The position numbers were made by a program, and so were the translations under genes. The notes under the pieces were generated by a model that was given only the letters and a program-made list of their open reading frames with translations, made no database searches and had not been told where the DNA came from. A DNA stretch of 64,000 bases from the NCBI GenBank assembly GCA_963575745.1, contig CAUYUJ010000337.1, positions 297,230 to 361,229 of the forward strand, in the 5' to 3' direction. The stretch comes from Prorocentrum cordatum (taxonomy: Eukaryota > Sar > Dinophyceae > Prorocentrales > Prorocentraceae). Below are positions 1 to 11,999 of the stretch, piece by piece (within the stretch, counting starts at the first letter, position 1; every line of letters begins with the position of its first letter).

Positions 1-1171
1 AAGGCTCTCCGCCGAATGCCCCAGTGGTGGCGCTTGCGCCTGGCGCCCGCCCTGGACTTCGCTCGTCGCCGGAATTTCTGCGGCATCGCAATTGGGTTTT
101 ACTGAAATGCTGGGCGCGTTCGCACGGCCCCCTCGCCTCAGATTCGCGGCGCCCCGCGCGCGTTCCATCCCAGCTATCCGCGTTTCCCGACGGGGTGGCG
201 CCGACGGTCCCAGCTGCGTTCGCACGGCTCACGCGCGCGCATTTTCACGCGCACCGGGCCGCGGCTCCATGGGGACATTCCGAGAAGGCCCATCGGGCGC
301 ATCGCATCGCGCGCGCGCCGTTTGCGTCGGCGCACCATCCAATGCGTGCTATCATAATACAGCCGTGCTCCATCGACAGTCCTAGCAGCTGCGTTCGCAT
401 GGGCAACGTGCCCCGACCTGGCACGCCCTACATGCGTTTCGCGCTGTCACGGGGGGCGCGCCGAAGGGTCCAATCTCTGCGCGCGCGTTGCTTACTTGCC
501 TGTGGGCTGCCACTCCCTCGCGTGTTTCGCGGCCCCATCGGACCCCCCGCCCGCTGCTTCAGCGGCCCAGTCCGCGTGCGTCCGCGCCGCCAGTTCCTGC
601 GCGGATGTCGGGCGCGTCGCGGCCGCGTTCCAGATGCGTCCGAAGTCACTTCGCTCCCAGTTCGCGCGCGCGCTGTCCGCTCTGGCACATCCATCGCGAT
701 CTTTGTAGCCCCAATGATGACCAACGCAAGCGATGCCGACGCCGTGGCGCATGCAACTGCGCGTGGTTTGGTCCTTTGAAAGGCTTGCGATGGCGGCGGC
801 GCGCGCGGGGGGCGGAACGGGCAGGGGGGGGCGCCGCCCAGGTCTCGGGCGCATGGAACAGCGACCCAGTATCATGTAAACACTCAGTTGGCGCATTCCC
901 CACGCCCAGCATCACGCATTAGATGGTCGGGGCGCGGGCGCGCAATCTTTATGTCAACGCGCGCGAGCTGCCGCGGACGGCGTTAGTTTTGGGGCGAATC
1001 TCTGTCGGAAGGGGGGCGCGGCCTACGAGTGGGAGTTTTTTTACCTAACATCGAAGACTGGTAGGTTTCTAGTGGTGTAAAAAAAGAGCAGCACATTACT
1101 CCACAGGGGGGTCTGGGCAGCCGTTGGGGAGCCGTTGGGGTTTTCCGGGGGGGGTCGTTTTTTGCATACAG
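1..1171. other. GC-rich stretch without a convincing gene; diverged repeat copies
   Basis: All six frames are long and open because of the GC richness, and none shows recognisable protein features. Parts of about 90-600 resemble, in reverse orientation, the 89-bp repeat family seen at 8.5-9.1 kb and 48.5-49.7 kb: recurring GCGTTCGCA, GGCCCCAT and GCCGAAGG blocks at roughly repeat spacing. The similarity is weak and was judged by eye. Confidence 0.3.
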
Positions 1172-1533
1172 TCACACACTTCGTGCTTTTCGATTTCCCA
1201 GAACTCCATTCCCGGGCCACATTCTGAATGCCCCGAGCCAGCTGTACGCCACTTCGTGCTCTTCGACTTCCCAGAACTCCATTCCCGGGCCACATTTTGG
1301 ATGCCCGGAACCAACTGTAAGCCACTTCGTGCTCTTCGATTTCCCAGAACTCCATTCCTGGGCATGATTTTGAATGTCCGGAGCCAACTGTAGGCCACTT
1401 CGTGCTCTTCAAGTTCCCAGAACTCCATTCCTGGGCATGATTTTGAATGCCCGGAGCCAACTGTAGGCCACTTCGTGTTCTTCTAGTTCCCAGAACTCCA
1501 CTCCTGGGCCACATTTTGAATGCTGAGGCAGGC
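1172..1533. repeat. 73-bp tandem repeat, five copies
   Basis: The block ACTTCGTGCTCTTCGA recurs with its TTCG at 1180, 1253, 1326, 1399 and 1472, an exact 73-bp period. Each unit continues with CCCAGAACTCCATTCC and a short variable part. The last copy runs directly into the GGCTGA array. On the minus strand the array reads as an open repetitive frame, which I regard as a by-product. Confidence 0.9.
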
Positions 1534-1816
1534 TGATGCTGCGGCCGAGGCAGGCTGAGGCTGAGGCAGGCTGAGGCTGAGGCGAGGCTGAAGGCAGGCT
1601 GAGGCTGAGGCTGAAGCAGACTGAGGCTGCAGGCTGAGGCTGAGGCTGAGGCTGAAGGCTGAGGCTGAGGCAGGCTGAGGCTGAGGCTGCAGGCTGAGGC
1701 AGGCTGAGGCTGAGGCAGGCTGAGGCTGAGGCAGGCTGAGGCTGAGGCTGAGGCAGGCTGAGGCTGAGGCTGAGGCAGGCTGAGGCTGAGGCTGAGGCAG
1801 GCTGAGGCTGAGGCTG
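1527..1816. repeat. GGCTGA / GGCAGGCTGA hexamer-type array
   Basis: About 290 bp of GGCTGAGGCTGAGGCA-type units, mixing 6-bp and 10-bp steps. It begins immediately after the 73-bp array and degrades at its right end into GACTGCGACTGCC-like triplets to about 1880. Confidence 0.9.
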
Positions 1817-1859
1817 TGACTGCGACTGCCGTTGCCGCTGCGACTGTCATCGCGAATGC

Positions 1860-3999
1860 GACTACGACTGCGAGAACAGCAGAATTCTACAACTGGATTT
1901 TCATCTGAATCTTAAGGGGAATGCTTTCATATATGCTTCTACATATCGATGTTAGGTTGCTTTGCCGGGATAATTTTGTTTGGGAGGGAGGTACGGCCGC
2001 GTGAAAACGCGTTGGTCTGGGTTAGTTTCGGGGCTCTTGTGAGTTGGCAACAATGCGGGTGATGGGCGTGGGCCTCTCTGACCATGGCCAAAGCTATCGC
2101 TGGCATGTTTGCGTTGGTCTGACCAAGGCAACCATTCTCATCCGCGTGCGAAATCTCTTCAAATTGCCCATGTGTTCACATCGCGCACTCGCGCGGGGTG
2201 CCCTTCCATGCTATCGACGGTGCCTGATGATGGTGTCATTCCCTGCTTTGCCACGCAACCTATGTCTAGGATGAGACAGCTCGTCCGCGACCTTTCATGC
2301 AACAGCGGTTCGAGGGTGCATGAGAGCACTCGCGCCCAAAGGTTGCCATGTGTTTCCTTGTCGGGCATTCCGCCGCCAGCGCTTGGTTGCGGGTGGTGGC
2401 GGTGGTGATGGTGGCGGGGCGTCGTGATTACGCTGCGCTCGTTTACGTAGTGTTGCTCCCCTCTCGTAGTTTGATAGCATGTGTTTGTGCGCCTGTCAGA
2501 CTCACGTCACCGGGCGCCCCCTTCTCGCCCCTTCATCCCCCGCCAGCGTCTACCACGTAATCAAGTGCGCCCCCCCCAGACGACCCCCGCCCCGCGTTCG
2601 CCCTGCCTCTGGGGGCCTGTCTGATGAGCCGGCGGCTGCGACGCGGCGGCGGCATCTTCGTGCACTCCGACGGCGCGAGGCGTTTCGCCGTCCCAGGACC
2701 CCGCAGCAACGCCGCAGATCACCGACCGCGGCCGCGCGACCAAGGCCCAGATTTAGGGCGCAGCCCGAAGATCAAGCCAGCAGAGGACCCTGACGACACG
2801 CGCCCCGACCCCCATCGCGTGGACATCGCAGCATCGGGCGCGCAATCATCGGGCGGCGGCGGCAGTCGCTTCGACGTCGGCGCGGCTGGCGGCACGATGT
2901 GCGGCAAGGGCTGCAATGGCTGCAGTGCCGAGGGCGGCGACGCCATGATGTTCGGTGACGGCGCTGGGAATTTAGGGGGGCTGCAACGTTGCGGGCGACG
3001 GCTTCGGCATGATGAAGGGCAACGGCGGCGCGAAAGGCGGCGTGGCGGATCCCTGGGGCGGCGCTGCACGTAGCGTGGAGGGCGGCATGCCTGGCGGTCC
3101 GCAGCGGGGCGTCGGCGGCGGCAACCCCTCATGGAAGGGCGGCGCGAAGGATGGGCGCAGCAGTTGGGGCCCCGTCGATTCGTGCAAGCGTGATGCGTGT
3201 GATTGGCGTGCTCCAGATGGCGGCATGGGTATTTGAGTTGGTCTTCTCGCGCAGACTCCGTTCGTGGCGAGCATCGGCCGACGTCGCCGTCGCCTCGTGC
3301 GCCGGCCACTCCGGGCGCGTCGGTTCCAAGCAGCCAGCTGCCAACGGCGCGATGGATATTGCGGCGGGCGGTGTAGGCGCCATCGACGCGCGCGCGCATT
3401 GCGGCGGCAGGGGCTTGATCGTGAAAATGCAAGCCCCCCAAGCTTGCGCCGCTGGCGCCAGTGGCGCCCCCTTTGCGCGAGCCCAAGGTGCCGCGCCAGC
3501 CGCGGCGCCCGCCCCCGCCGCACGTTCTCGAGGGCACTGACAGTTTTCAATTAGATGCAACGGCGGCTACGGCCGCCTCAGGACCAGGCTCAATCCCTGC
3601 TGCCATTCCAAAGTCAGCGGTCTAGGCTGGCCCGCCTACGTGGGGCGATCATTATAGTGCTTGGGGGCCTTACTAAGACATGAGGTCGTTTCATATCGCA
3701 TGGCTGCCCGTGGTGACGCTTGCTCGCGCTCGAGCGAAGCCACCGCGCGCCCCTCGCTCGCGCATCTTACCAATGAGGTGCACCGTTTGGGTATATTGGG
3801 CTCGTGGCGTTCGAGGGCAGCGTGAAATCGCGCGTCTGAGTCTGATCTGCGCAATGCCAATCCCCAAGCAGTTGGCAATCTTCCCCCAACGAGCCGACGA
3901 CCGCTCGTAGAGATGGCAACGTCGCGTCATCTACTCGACGTCGGGAGGTGTCCGCGTTGCTGTTGCCCCCATAATCGGAAGTGGCATCGCCGCCCTCGC
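1860..3999. other. No supported feature
   Basis: This is mixed, GC-rich sequence. Several overlapping open frames exist on both strands between 2.4 and 3.55 kb. None has recognisable domains or a composition that separates it from its shadows. I see no repeat structure beyond short GGC-rich runs around 2.85-3.1 kb. Confidence 0.3.
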
Positions 4000-5090
4000 T
4001 CTCACACAAGATCGGGGGCCGCGCCCTCGCCCTATGCACCGTCCCCCTTGAACGTTCTCTGCCCCCGTCCCCTTCCAATTATTCCGGCGCCTCGGTCTCT
4101 TTGCTCACCTTCGCACCCAATGCTCTCTGGCCCCCCTCCTTCTCCTCCGCGTCCCTCTCCGTCCGCTGCCGATGTGCCATCGTCATCCTCAGCCCCTGTC
4201 TTCCTTCGCCCCGTCGTCATTCTCCTGATCGTGCACGCCGCCCTTCGCCTTGGTCATCGTCTTCCTTCTGCGCCGTCCACAATGCCATTTCCCTCGCAGC
4301 CCCCCCCCCCCCCCCCTCGCCCGCCTCGCCCCCCCGGGCCCGCCTCCTCGTGCAGCCCGGCGGCGTCCTGATATATTTCCATGCGTCTCCCTCCTCGCGT
4401 TCTCGATATTGGCCTCCATCGCGCCCCCCCCCCCCCCCCCCCTCTAGCCCGCTCATTCGATGCCCTTCGCATATTCGACGTCCGGTTCCGCCTCCTCCGC
4501 CCGCCGCGCCGCTTCGCGCCGCCCCCCCCCGGCGCGCGCGCCCGGTTCGCTTTGCCCCCCCGTGCCCCTGCCAATCTGATGCACCTCCCCCCTGTCCCTA
4601 CTCGCCCGTTCTCATTATGATTATCCTCAATCGTCTTCCGGATTCTCGTCGCTCCATCCTCGCCGCCTGTTCCTGCTTCCTCCTCCTGCGCCACTCTTCC
4701 CACGCGCCCCCCCGCCGCCGCCTGGGCGCCATCCTGGAGTGCGGCGGGTGGCGTCTCGGGCTCCGTCAGTGCCGTCGGCGCCCCGTGCGCCCCGGCACCA
4801 ACCGCAATCTTGCGTCCGCAGCGCGGGGGGAGGGGGGGGCGCGGCGGGTCGGCCCGCGGCGGCGCCGAGGGGCAGCGCGCAACGTGCCCGAGGGTCGCCC
4901 CCCGCCAGGATTTGCAGGGGCTGCGACTGCAACGGCGAGGGCCGAGGGCCGGGGCGCGAGCGGCTCTGGCTCGAAGGGGGGGCGGGGGGAGAGGGCGGAG
5001 GGGCGGTGGGGGGCGAGGGGGGGAGGGGCGCGGAGAGCTCGGCGCACCTCGCCGCCGGCAGAGGACGCGGGGGGATGCGGCCACTAGAGG
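4000..5090. other. Strand-asymmetric tract: pyrimidine-rich then G-rich, with poly-C runs
   Basis: From about 4.0 to 4.75 kb the plus strand is dominated by C and T, with C runs near 4307-4322 and 4423-4442. From about 4.81 to 5.05 kb it switches to G-rich, purine-dominated sequence. Long open frames on both strands encode only proline/arginine or glycine/arginine low-complexity peptides. I call no gene. Confidence 0.6.
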
Positions 5091-5267
5091 AGGGCGCTGT
5101 TTTCGGAGGGGGTCGGCGAGAAGGCCCTGGACCAATTTTTCCCCACGTGCTTAATGGGGTTCTGGTTTTGTCTACTGCCGCGTCGCACCCGCGTCTTCCT
5201 GGAACCTCCCTCCCCCCCTCCTCCCCTCCTCCCCTCCTCCTCTTCCCCCTCGCGCACGCAGCGCGGT

Positions 5268-5393
5268 GCAGCTCGGCTCAGCTCAGTTCAGCTCAGCACG
5301 GCACAGCGTAGCACAGCTCAGCTCTGCTCAGCTCAGCACGGGGCAGCGCGGCACGGCGCAACACAACGCAGCACAGGACAGCACAGCGAAAAG
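5268..5393. repeat. 5-bp CAGCT/CAGCA tandem repeat
   Basis: This is a pentamer array of AGCTC, AGCAC and AGCGC variants (for example CAGCTCAGCTCAGTTCAGCT), about 125 bp long. It lies directly upstream of the large ~65/90-bp array. Confidence 0.85.
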
Positions 5394-5429
5394 CAGGGGG
5401 TGGTCACCCTATCCGTTGTGGGCTCGAAA

Positions 5430-7110
5430 AGCGTGGCAGGCGTGGCGCTTTCTCGACGCCGGAGAGGCCGCGCGCGGGGTGGTCTCCTCGCCGCGGCCGC
5501 TATCCACGACGCTGCTCCTCGACGCCAGGGGGGGTGCGCAGGGGGTGGTCTCTCACCGTGGCCGCTATCCGCGACGCTGTTTCTCGGCGCCAGAGGGGGG
5601 GCGCCGGGGGTGGTCTCTCGCCGCGGCCGCTATCCACGACGCTGTTCCTCGACGCCAGAGGGGGTGCGCAGGGGGGGGTCTCTCACCGCGGCCGCTATCC
5701 ACGACACTGTCGACAGGCGCGGCAATCTCTCGCTGCCAGAGGGGGCGCGCAGGGGGCGGCCTCTCACCGCGCCGGCTATCCACGACAATGTTTCTCGACG
5801 CCAGAGGGGGTGCGCAGGGGGTGGTCTCTCACCGCAACAATTGCTCGACGCCGCAGGGGGCGCGCAGGGGGTGGTCTCTCACCGCGGGCGCTATCCACTA
5901 CATTGTTCCTCGACGCCAGAGGGGGTGCGAAGGGGGTCGTCTCTCACCGTGTCCGCTATCCACGACGCTGTCGAAAAACCAAGCAGGCGCGGCAATTTCT
6001 CGACGCCAGAGGGAGCGCGCAGGAGGTGGTCTATCACCGCGCCCGCTATCCACGACACTGTTTCTCGACGCCAGAGGGGGTGCGCAGGGGGTGGTCTTCT
6101 CGCCGCGGCCGCTATCCACGACGCCGTCGAAAAGCTTAGCAGGCGCGGCAAGTTCTCGACGCCAGAGGGGGTGCGCAGGGGGGTGTTTCACCGCGGCCGC
6201 TATCCACGACACTGTCGACAAGCCTCGAGGCGCGGCAATTTCTCGACGCCAAGGGGGGTGCGCAGGGGGTGGTCTCTCACCGCGGCCGCTATGCACGACA
6301 ATCTCGAAAAAGGTTAGCAAGCGCGGCAATTTCTCGACGCCAGAGGGGGTGCGCCGGGGGTGGTCTCTCACCGCGGCCAGTATCCACGACGCTGTCGAAA
6401 AGCATTGCAGGCGCGGCATTTTCTCGACGCCGGAGGGGGCGCGCAGGAGTGGTCTCTCACCGCGGCCGCTATCCACGACACTGCCGAACAAAGCCTAGCA
6501 GGCGCGGCAATTTCTCGACGCCAGGGGGGGTGAGCAGGGGGTGGTCTCTCACCGCGGCCGCTATCCACGACACTGTCCAAATGCCTAGCAGGCGCGGCAA
6601 TTCCTCGACGCCGAAGGCGGTGCGCAGGGGGTGGTCTCTCACCGCGGCCGCTGCCACGACACTGTCGAAAAGCCTAGAAGAATGGAATTTCTCAACGCCA
6701 GAGGGGGTGCGCAGGGGGTGGTCTTCTCACCGCAGCCGCGATCCACGACACTGTCGACAAGCATCGCGGCGCGGCAACTTCTCGACGCCAGGGGGGGTGC
6801 GCAGGGGGTGGTCTCTCACCGCGGCTGCTACCCACGACACTGCCGAAAAGCCAAGCAGGTGCGGCAATTTCTCGACGCCAGAAGGGGGTGCGCAGGGGGT
6901 GGTCTCTCACCGCGGCCGCTATCCTTGACGTTCGTCCAGGCACAGCAGGCACGGCATATTCTCGAGACCATAGGGGGTGCGCAAGGGGAAGTCTCTCACC
7001 GCGGCCGCTATCCGTGACGTTCGTCCAGGCACAGCAGGCATGGCATAGTCGCGAGACCATAGGAGGTCGTCTCTCACCGCGGCCGCTATTCGCGACGGTC
7101 GTCCAGGCAT
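5430..7110. repeat. ~65/~90-bp tandem array with a GCGGCCGC core, about 21 units
   Basis: The unit core is TCTCACCGCGGCCGCTATCC followed by ACGAC and CTCGACGCCAGAGGGGGTGC. Copies are 65 bp apart at 5501, 5566, 5631 and 5696. Later most grow to ~90 bp by adding a linker that resembles GAAAAGCCTAGCAGGCGCGG. The last two or three copies use a different linker with CGTCCAGGCA. Most units contain a NotI-type GCGGCCGC. Units are not multiples of 3, so the array gives long spurious frames on both strands. Confidence 0.9.
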
Positions 7111-7145
7111 AGCAGGCGTGAACACGCGCGACCTGACATCAGTAT

Positions 7146-7835
7146 GTGGGGTTCCTCGGTAGTGTAATTGATATTGCTGTGCGCGCGCCGCTGCGCTTCG
7201 CCGCCAGGAAGCCGTCTGGCCCCCCGCGACCGTCGCGGATCAGGACAGCGCTCAGCTTCGATGCAGGAAGTGTTACACGAGGCTCGGCACTCGCCTGCCT
7301 TCTTGTATGCGCACTAGCCATTTGGTATCATCAATGCCAGGAAGCGGCGGGGAGTTCCAGGGAAGTTCCACTGGATCAGACAAGGGGGCGGCGAAGGAAC
7401 CACGCCGCCGCTCGTTGCCTGCAGAAGATATATTTGGAGGAGAGGTCCATCGAGGTGGCGGGGCCCCGCGAGTTCCACAGACAGAACGAAACAGGGGTCA
7501 AGAGCTTGACGAAGTCAACGCTGCAACAAATGAATAATCTGCACGAGATTGAAGGTGAGAACGAGGTCGGCGCCCCAGAGACGCGGCACTTGATGGTCGA
7601 CGAAGGTCAGTTCAGGCGCGCGCGCGCCGCGGCGGCCAAAAGGGTCTCTCGATGCACTTGCTGTTCCACCAGAAAAACTAGCATCGCAGAGCACGGGGAG
7701 GTGCTCTACGATGACGCGGCTGGCAAGTGGGTCGACTGCGCCAAAATACAACCGACAGCTGAAGACGCCAGAGGGTGGCATGGCCGACATGGGCGGGGCG
7801 GTAAATGCGGACTGTGCCAGTGGGACCTTCGGTAG
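7146..7835 (+). CDS. Hypothetical ORF of 229 residues, weak
   Basis: I do not recognise this protein. It has an early hydrophobic stretch (about residues 49-62), a charged glutamine/glutamate-rich middle (about 95-145), and a C-terminal part with Cys pairs (CTCC near 170; CGLC near the end) that could suggest metal binding. Its 3' end runs into an isolated 89-bp repeat unit, so the C-terminus may not be real. It lies in single-frame contrast to its neighbourhood, but no homology supports it. It could be an exon or a chance frame in GC-rich DNA. Confidence 0.2.
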   Translation: MGFLGSVIDIAVRAPLRFAARKPSGPPRPSRIRTALSFDAGSVTRGSALACLLVCALAIWYHQCQEAAGSSREVPLDQTRGRRRNHAAARCLQKIYLEERSIEVAGPREFHRQNETGVKSLTKSTLQQMNNLHEIEGENEVGAPETRHLMVDEGQFRRARAAAAKRVSRCTCCSTRKTSIAEHGEVLYDDAAGKWVDCAKIQPTAEDARGWHGRHGRGGKCGLCQWDLR

Positions 7836-7890
7836 AGCGCCTCATGGGGCCTCGAAGCGAATGATGGGGCGCGCCGAAATGGACAAGCGG
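7805..7890 (+). repeat. Isolated unit of the 89-bp repeat family
   Basis: The blocks CCAGTGGGACCTTCGG, AGCGCCTCATGGGGCC and GCGCCGAAATGG are in the same order and spacing as one unit of the arrays at 8.5-9.1 kb and 48.5-49.7 kb, with several substitutions. Confidence 0.7.
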
Positions 7891-8539
7891 AGAGCAGAAG
7901 CAAGGGCAGGAAGATGGAGGAGCAGGAGGAATAATGTGAAATGAAGCGCGGTGCTGCTGATTCATGGCGAGGGCTCAACACCGCAGGATGTTTCTGGGGG
8001 AGGCAGTGAGCTTTTTCGTATATAGTTGTCGCCCTCTGGAGGCCCTCGCCAGGCCACGGGGCTCCCAACTACTCATTTCGGAATCAGAGACGGCCATGGG
8101 GGAAGACTCGGGACTGCCAGGGATCCCGCGTGGAACAAACATATGCATCGGAGTTCGGGGTTTCGACATTCGAGGATTTCAAACGTTTTCGTGAGTTTCC
8201 TGGAGTGTTCCAGCCTCGGGCGGCCTCTCGGCAGCTGCGCCTCGTCGGGGCCGTTCCGAGGATGCCCGAATAGCCTAAAGGGCCGTCGGAGACTCGAAAT
8301 ATTATCCGAAAGCTGATTAAAGAATCATCACCTAGGCGACGGGCCCCGCCTGGCGCAGTTTCAAGCGCCTTCGTCGTGAATGTCGCCTTCGGTCCTTTAC
8401 GGGGCCACGAAGCGTGTGAATGGTGTGCCGGAATGGGTTTGGGCAGCCACGCGGGCGCTGGCTGGCACCTGCGCTTTTGATCGAGCCGCCCATGAGGCCA
8501 CGAAGCGCTTGAGGGGTGTGCCGACATGGGGCGGGGCCG

Positions 8540-9092
8540 CCAAGCGGGCGCCCTCGCGGGGGCCTTCAGTGGAGCTTCCTCGAAACGTAGCATGCGGGCC
8601 CTCTCGCTGGGACATTCGGCGGAGCCTCCCATGGTGCCGCGGAGGGTATATGGGGTGCACCGAAATGGGCGGGGCGGCTGCATGTGGACACCGCCGCTGG
8701 GGCCTTCGGTGGAGCTCCCTATGGGGCCGCGAAGCGCGTCGTGGTTGTGCCGGAATGAGCGGGGCGGCCGCATGTGGACGCCGCCGCTGAGGCCTTCGGT
8801 GGAGCTCCCTATGGGGCCACGAATGGCGCGAGAGGAGGGGCCGAAGTGGGTGGGGCGGCCGCGTGTGGACACCGCCACTGGGGCCTTCGGTGGAGCTCCC
8901 CATGGGGCCGCGAGGCGCGTCAAGGGGGTGCCGAAATGGGTGGGGCGTCTGCGTGTGGACACCGCAAGTTGGCCTTCGGTGGAGCTCCCCATGGGGCCAC
9001 AAAGCGCGTGAGGGTGTGGCGACATGGGCGGGGCGGCACGTGCGAACTGCCTCTGGGGCCTTCGGATGAGCTTCTCCTTTATGGGGCCACGA
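8540..9092 (+). repeat. 89-bp repeat family, array A (about 6-7 diverged units)
   Basis: The block CTTCGGTGGAGCTCCC with ATGGGGCC recurs at 8613, 8704, 8794, 8885, 8974 and 9060, spacings 86-91 bp. The rest of the unit reads like GTGCCGAAATGGGCGGGGC and a CATGTGGACACCGCC block. A truncated copy lies at about 8564, and diverged flanking copies extend left to about 8380. It is the same family and orientation as the array at 48.5-49.7 kb but less homogeneous. The minus-strand frames across it are repeat artefacts. Confidence 0.9.
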
Positions 9093-9329
9093 AGCGTGAG
9101 CTCTCCAAATGCCGGCCGCTCCCGAAGTGCGCGCTCGTTCCCTCGGTCTACGACGACGGCGGCCAGCTCGGCGATGGCCTGGCCGAGGAAGGGAGGAGGT
9201 CGGACGGCAGCCGGGGTGCCGTTTCGGCGGCTGCTGCAGCTGCAGCCAAGGCCTCGAGCATTCGGGGCGGACGTTCGCCAGCCCCGGCGTCTGTCTGTTA
9301 CCTTTGCCCGCCGCGACCGTCGCCGTCCA

Positions 9330-11640
9330 CGACGCCAGGGCCGTCTCAACGTTCCTCGGGTCTGAAGGCAGCAAGGGGGCCAGCTGCATTGGCACTCCCG
9401 CTGCTGCTGCTGCTGCTGCCATCCAGATCGACGGCAAGGAGGTAGGGGGCGGCGCGTGCGAGCACTCGGCGGGAGGCAGCGCAGAGATGACGCCGAATGC
9501 GATGGTAGCGGTGGCGAGTGCGGTTTTGATGGCGCCGGAGCTGACGCCCGCGCCGCCAGCGACTTCTTTCGACGCGCGCCCGAAGGGCCCCAATGGAAAG
9601 GCCGCGCACAGGAAATGGCTGAACGGCCTCGCAGCCTGGATGGAAGATAAACCCTCGGGGGCGGAATTCACCCATGCCAAGAAGCTGCCAGAGAAACTCA
9701 CCAACAGGAAGGAGCTTGCCAGCGAGTACAAGATGTTCAACATACACATGGGCCTTGTCGAGATATCCAGGATGGCCAGCGTGGGCAACGTGACGCAGGT
9801 AGAACATCCCCGAGAAGTTGAAGCATTCCTTGGAGCCGTTGAAGGTCACCATGGTCGCACACATGCGTCTTTCCACGAAGCTCAGCGGTGCGATCGAACG
9901 GATGCCCATTGTTGGTGTGCCGCAGATCTACCAGTTAGTCATGCCGCACTGCGCCGCCGACAAGCAGGACTTCGACCTCGTGGGACCGACTGTGGGTGCA
10001 CTGTCAGGTGGGGCTGGTGCTCGCATGGCGTTCTCCAAAAGTTCTTCGTGAGAGCATAGTCATCCCTCTCCTCGACGACGATGGGCAAAAGCAGCAATGT
10101 CTGAACGCCCGGGCGAACTACGCCGCCCAGACTCTCAGGGCCAATTTGGGGATCGGCGCGGTCCCAGAAGTTCTGCAAGGACTTTTACGCGTTGCTGACT
10201 GCCTTCAAGGTCACCCAGTGCGCGACCCACCGCGAGGGCGTCGATCTCTTGTTGGGCGACGTCGGTGCTGCCATCGGGGAGGTGGACGTCATGGCAGCCC
10301 AGAGGTCTAATATGATGGACAGTGGGCAGATCCTACACGCTGCGATTTACGAGTCGACGTTGTACGCCAAGGAGCCCGACGACTTAAAGCGCCGCCAGAA
10401 GACGGCCGCCAAGTACCTCCAGGACGCCAGCGATGTTTACCAGCAGCTCGCTGACATGCAGCAGGGGTCTGGCGGTGGCACCATGCTGGTGCGCTTCAGC
10501 GAGGCGTCTGCCATTCTGGGGCGTGCCTTCAAAGAGTTTCCGAAGTGGAGTATGCCATTTCGGCCTGGCTATATTGCTCAGATGGCGGGCACGATGAACG
10601 CTGTAACCCGAACGACCTTCTCGGATTACGCGCAGTTCAGGTCTCGCACGTCGAAGGCGTGCGTGGCGGCTTCTGCGGATGACCTCGGGCATCTGATTGG
10701 GCAGGCGATTGCGTGCTTTCCACTGAACGATGATCTAGCAAGGACAACGGCCAAACTCCAGTCCTGGGGGCAATCGCAACAGTACGACGAGAAGGGGGGC
10801 GCCTTGCAGAGGGCGGCCAAGAGCATCGCGGGCCAGGGGGGTATCGTTTCCGAGCAACTCGTGGACTTGACCGCCGCATGCGAAGCCTTCATTGAACTGG
10901 AAGCCGAAACGACTACACGCGATATTGCCGAACAGGCGTTCGCGAAGATTTCGATTGCAGCGGCGACCGCCATGCTCGAGGTGGGCCCCACTGGAGCGCA
11001 GAAGCGGCTCATCGCTGAAAGTGCGTCGGCGTTGACGTCTATGTTGCCCATCGCCGCCTCCGCTGCCAGATCGAGCGAGACCGTCTACGCCGTGGTCTGT
11101 AGCTTGTTCAAGTTTCCTGTGCATGGCCATCAAGGAAGGTGCGACCGCTGCGCTCGGCAACGATGACCTGGGGCGCTCGAGGCACGCAGGCGCCGCGACG
11201 GCCCTCGAGGACTTATTCGGCGCCGCGGGCGGCTTCGGGAAGTTCTGGGGGCGGTGCGAAAACATCCTTGCCGATGCGGTCGAGAAAGAATTCGCTTCGC
11301 TGAACGCGGCAGCCGGCGAGATGAAGCGTCGCGCGAAGGTCGTGAGCGATGGGCTTGTGGACAGTGCCAGGGCGAATGCGACCGCGGTCATCGACGCCGC
11401 CAAGGCCATCGCGGGCGGCGCCGCGGAGAGCAAGAAGTGGGCCGGCGGGCTCGACGCCGACGCAGAGATCGAGCGCACTTCAGCACCGCGCTGCAGATGT
11501 GAGACATGCATGGTGCCAAGTCGAGCTCGGTGGACCTGGGCAAGGCTCGCAATGTGGGAACCATCGCCCCCCCCCTCCCTCCCCCGCCATCGGCGGTCGG
11601 GCAAGGCTGGGAAGGGCTGGCGGGCGTGGCAGGATTAGGG
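9330..11640 (+). pseudogene. Unknown protein-coding gene broken by four reading-frame changes
   Basis: Coding-like sequence without recognised domains can be followed through three frames. Frame 1 runs to about 9800 (ending near GNVTQ). Frame 2 covers about 9812-10020 (IERMPIVGVPQIYQL). Frame 3 covers about 10030-10160 (ESIVIPLLDDDGQKQQ). Frame 1 returns from about 10165 to 11110 (helical, DDLKRRQKTAAKYLQD). Frame 2 runs again from about 11120 to 11500 (helical, AAGEMKRRAKVVSDG). Each step moves the frame by one nucleotide in the same direction, as four single-base insertions would. The long central and C-terminal parts are alanine-rich, probably alpha-helical, with no signal peptide or membrane segment seen. 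The true start is unclear because the 5' end abuts array A. It could be a recent pseudogene, a gene with sequencing or assembly indels, or an unrecognised exon set. Confidence 0.5.
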
Positions 11641-11783
11641 GGGGAAGGGCGAGGTGACGCGGGGGGGGAAGGGGGGGCGGGGGGGTGGTGGCAGGCGGCA
11701 TGGGCAGTGGATGGGGAGGGGCATGGGCGGGATGAAGCGCAGGAGGGGCGGGTGAGGGGGGCGGGGGTGCGGGTGAGGAAGGG

Positions 11784-11978
<195 letters not shown>

Positions 11979-11999
11979 GGGGGCGCCATATGGCTCCCC

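Noticed and set aside
5154-6498. Plus-strand ORFs of 387 and 410 residues
   Set aside because: They are translations of the NotI-type tandem array in different frames.
8084-9788. Long minus-strand ORFs of 421 and 463 residues
   Set aside because: They cross the 89-bp array and consist mainly of its translated units.
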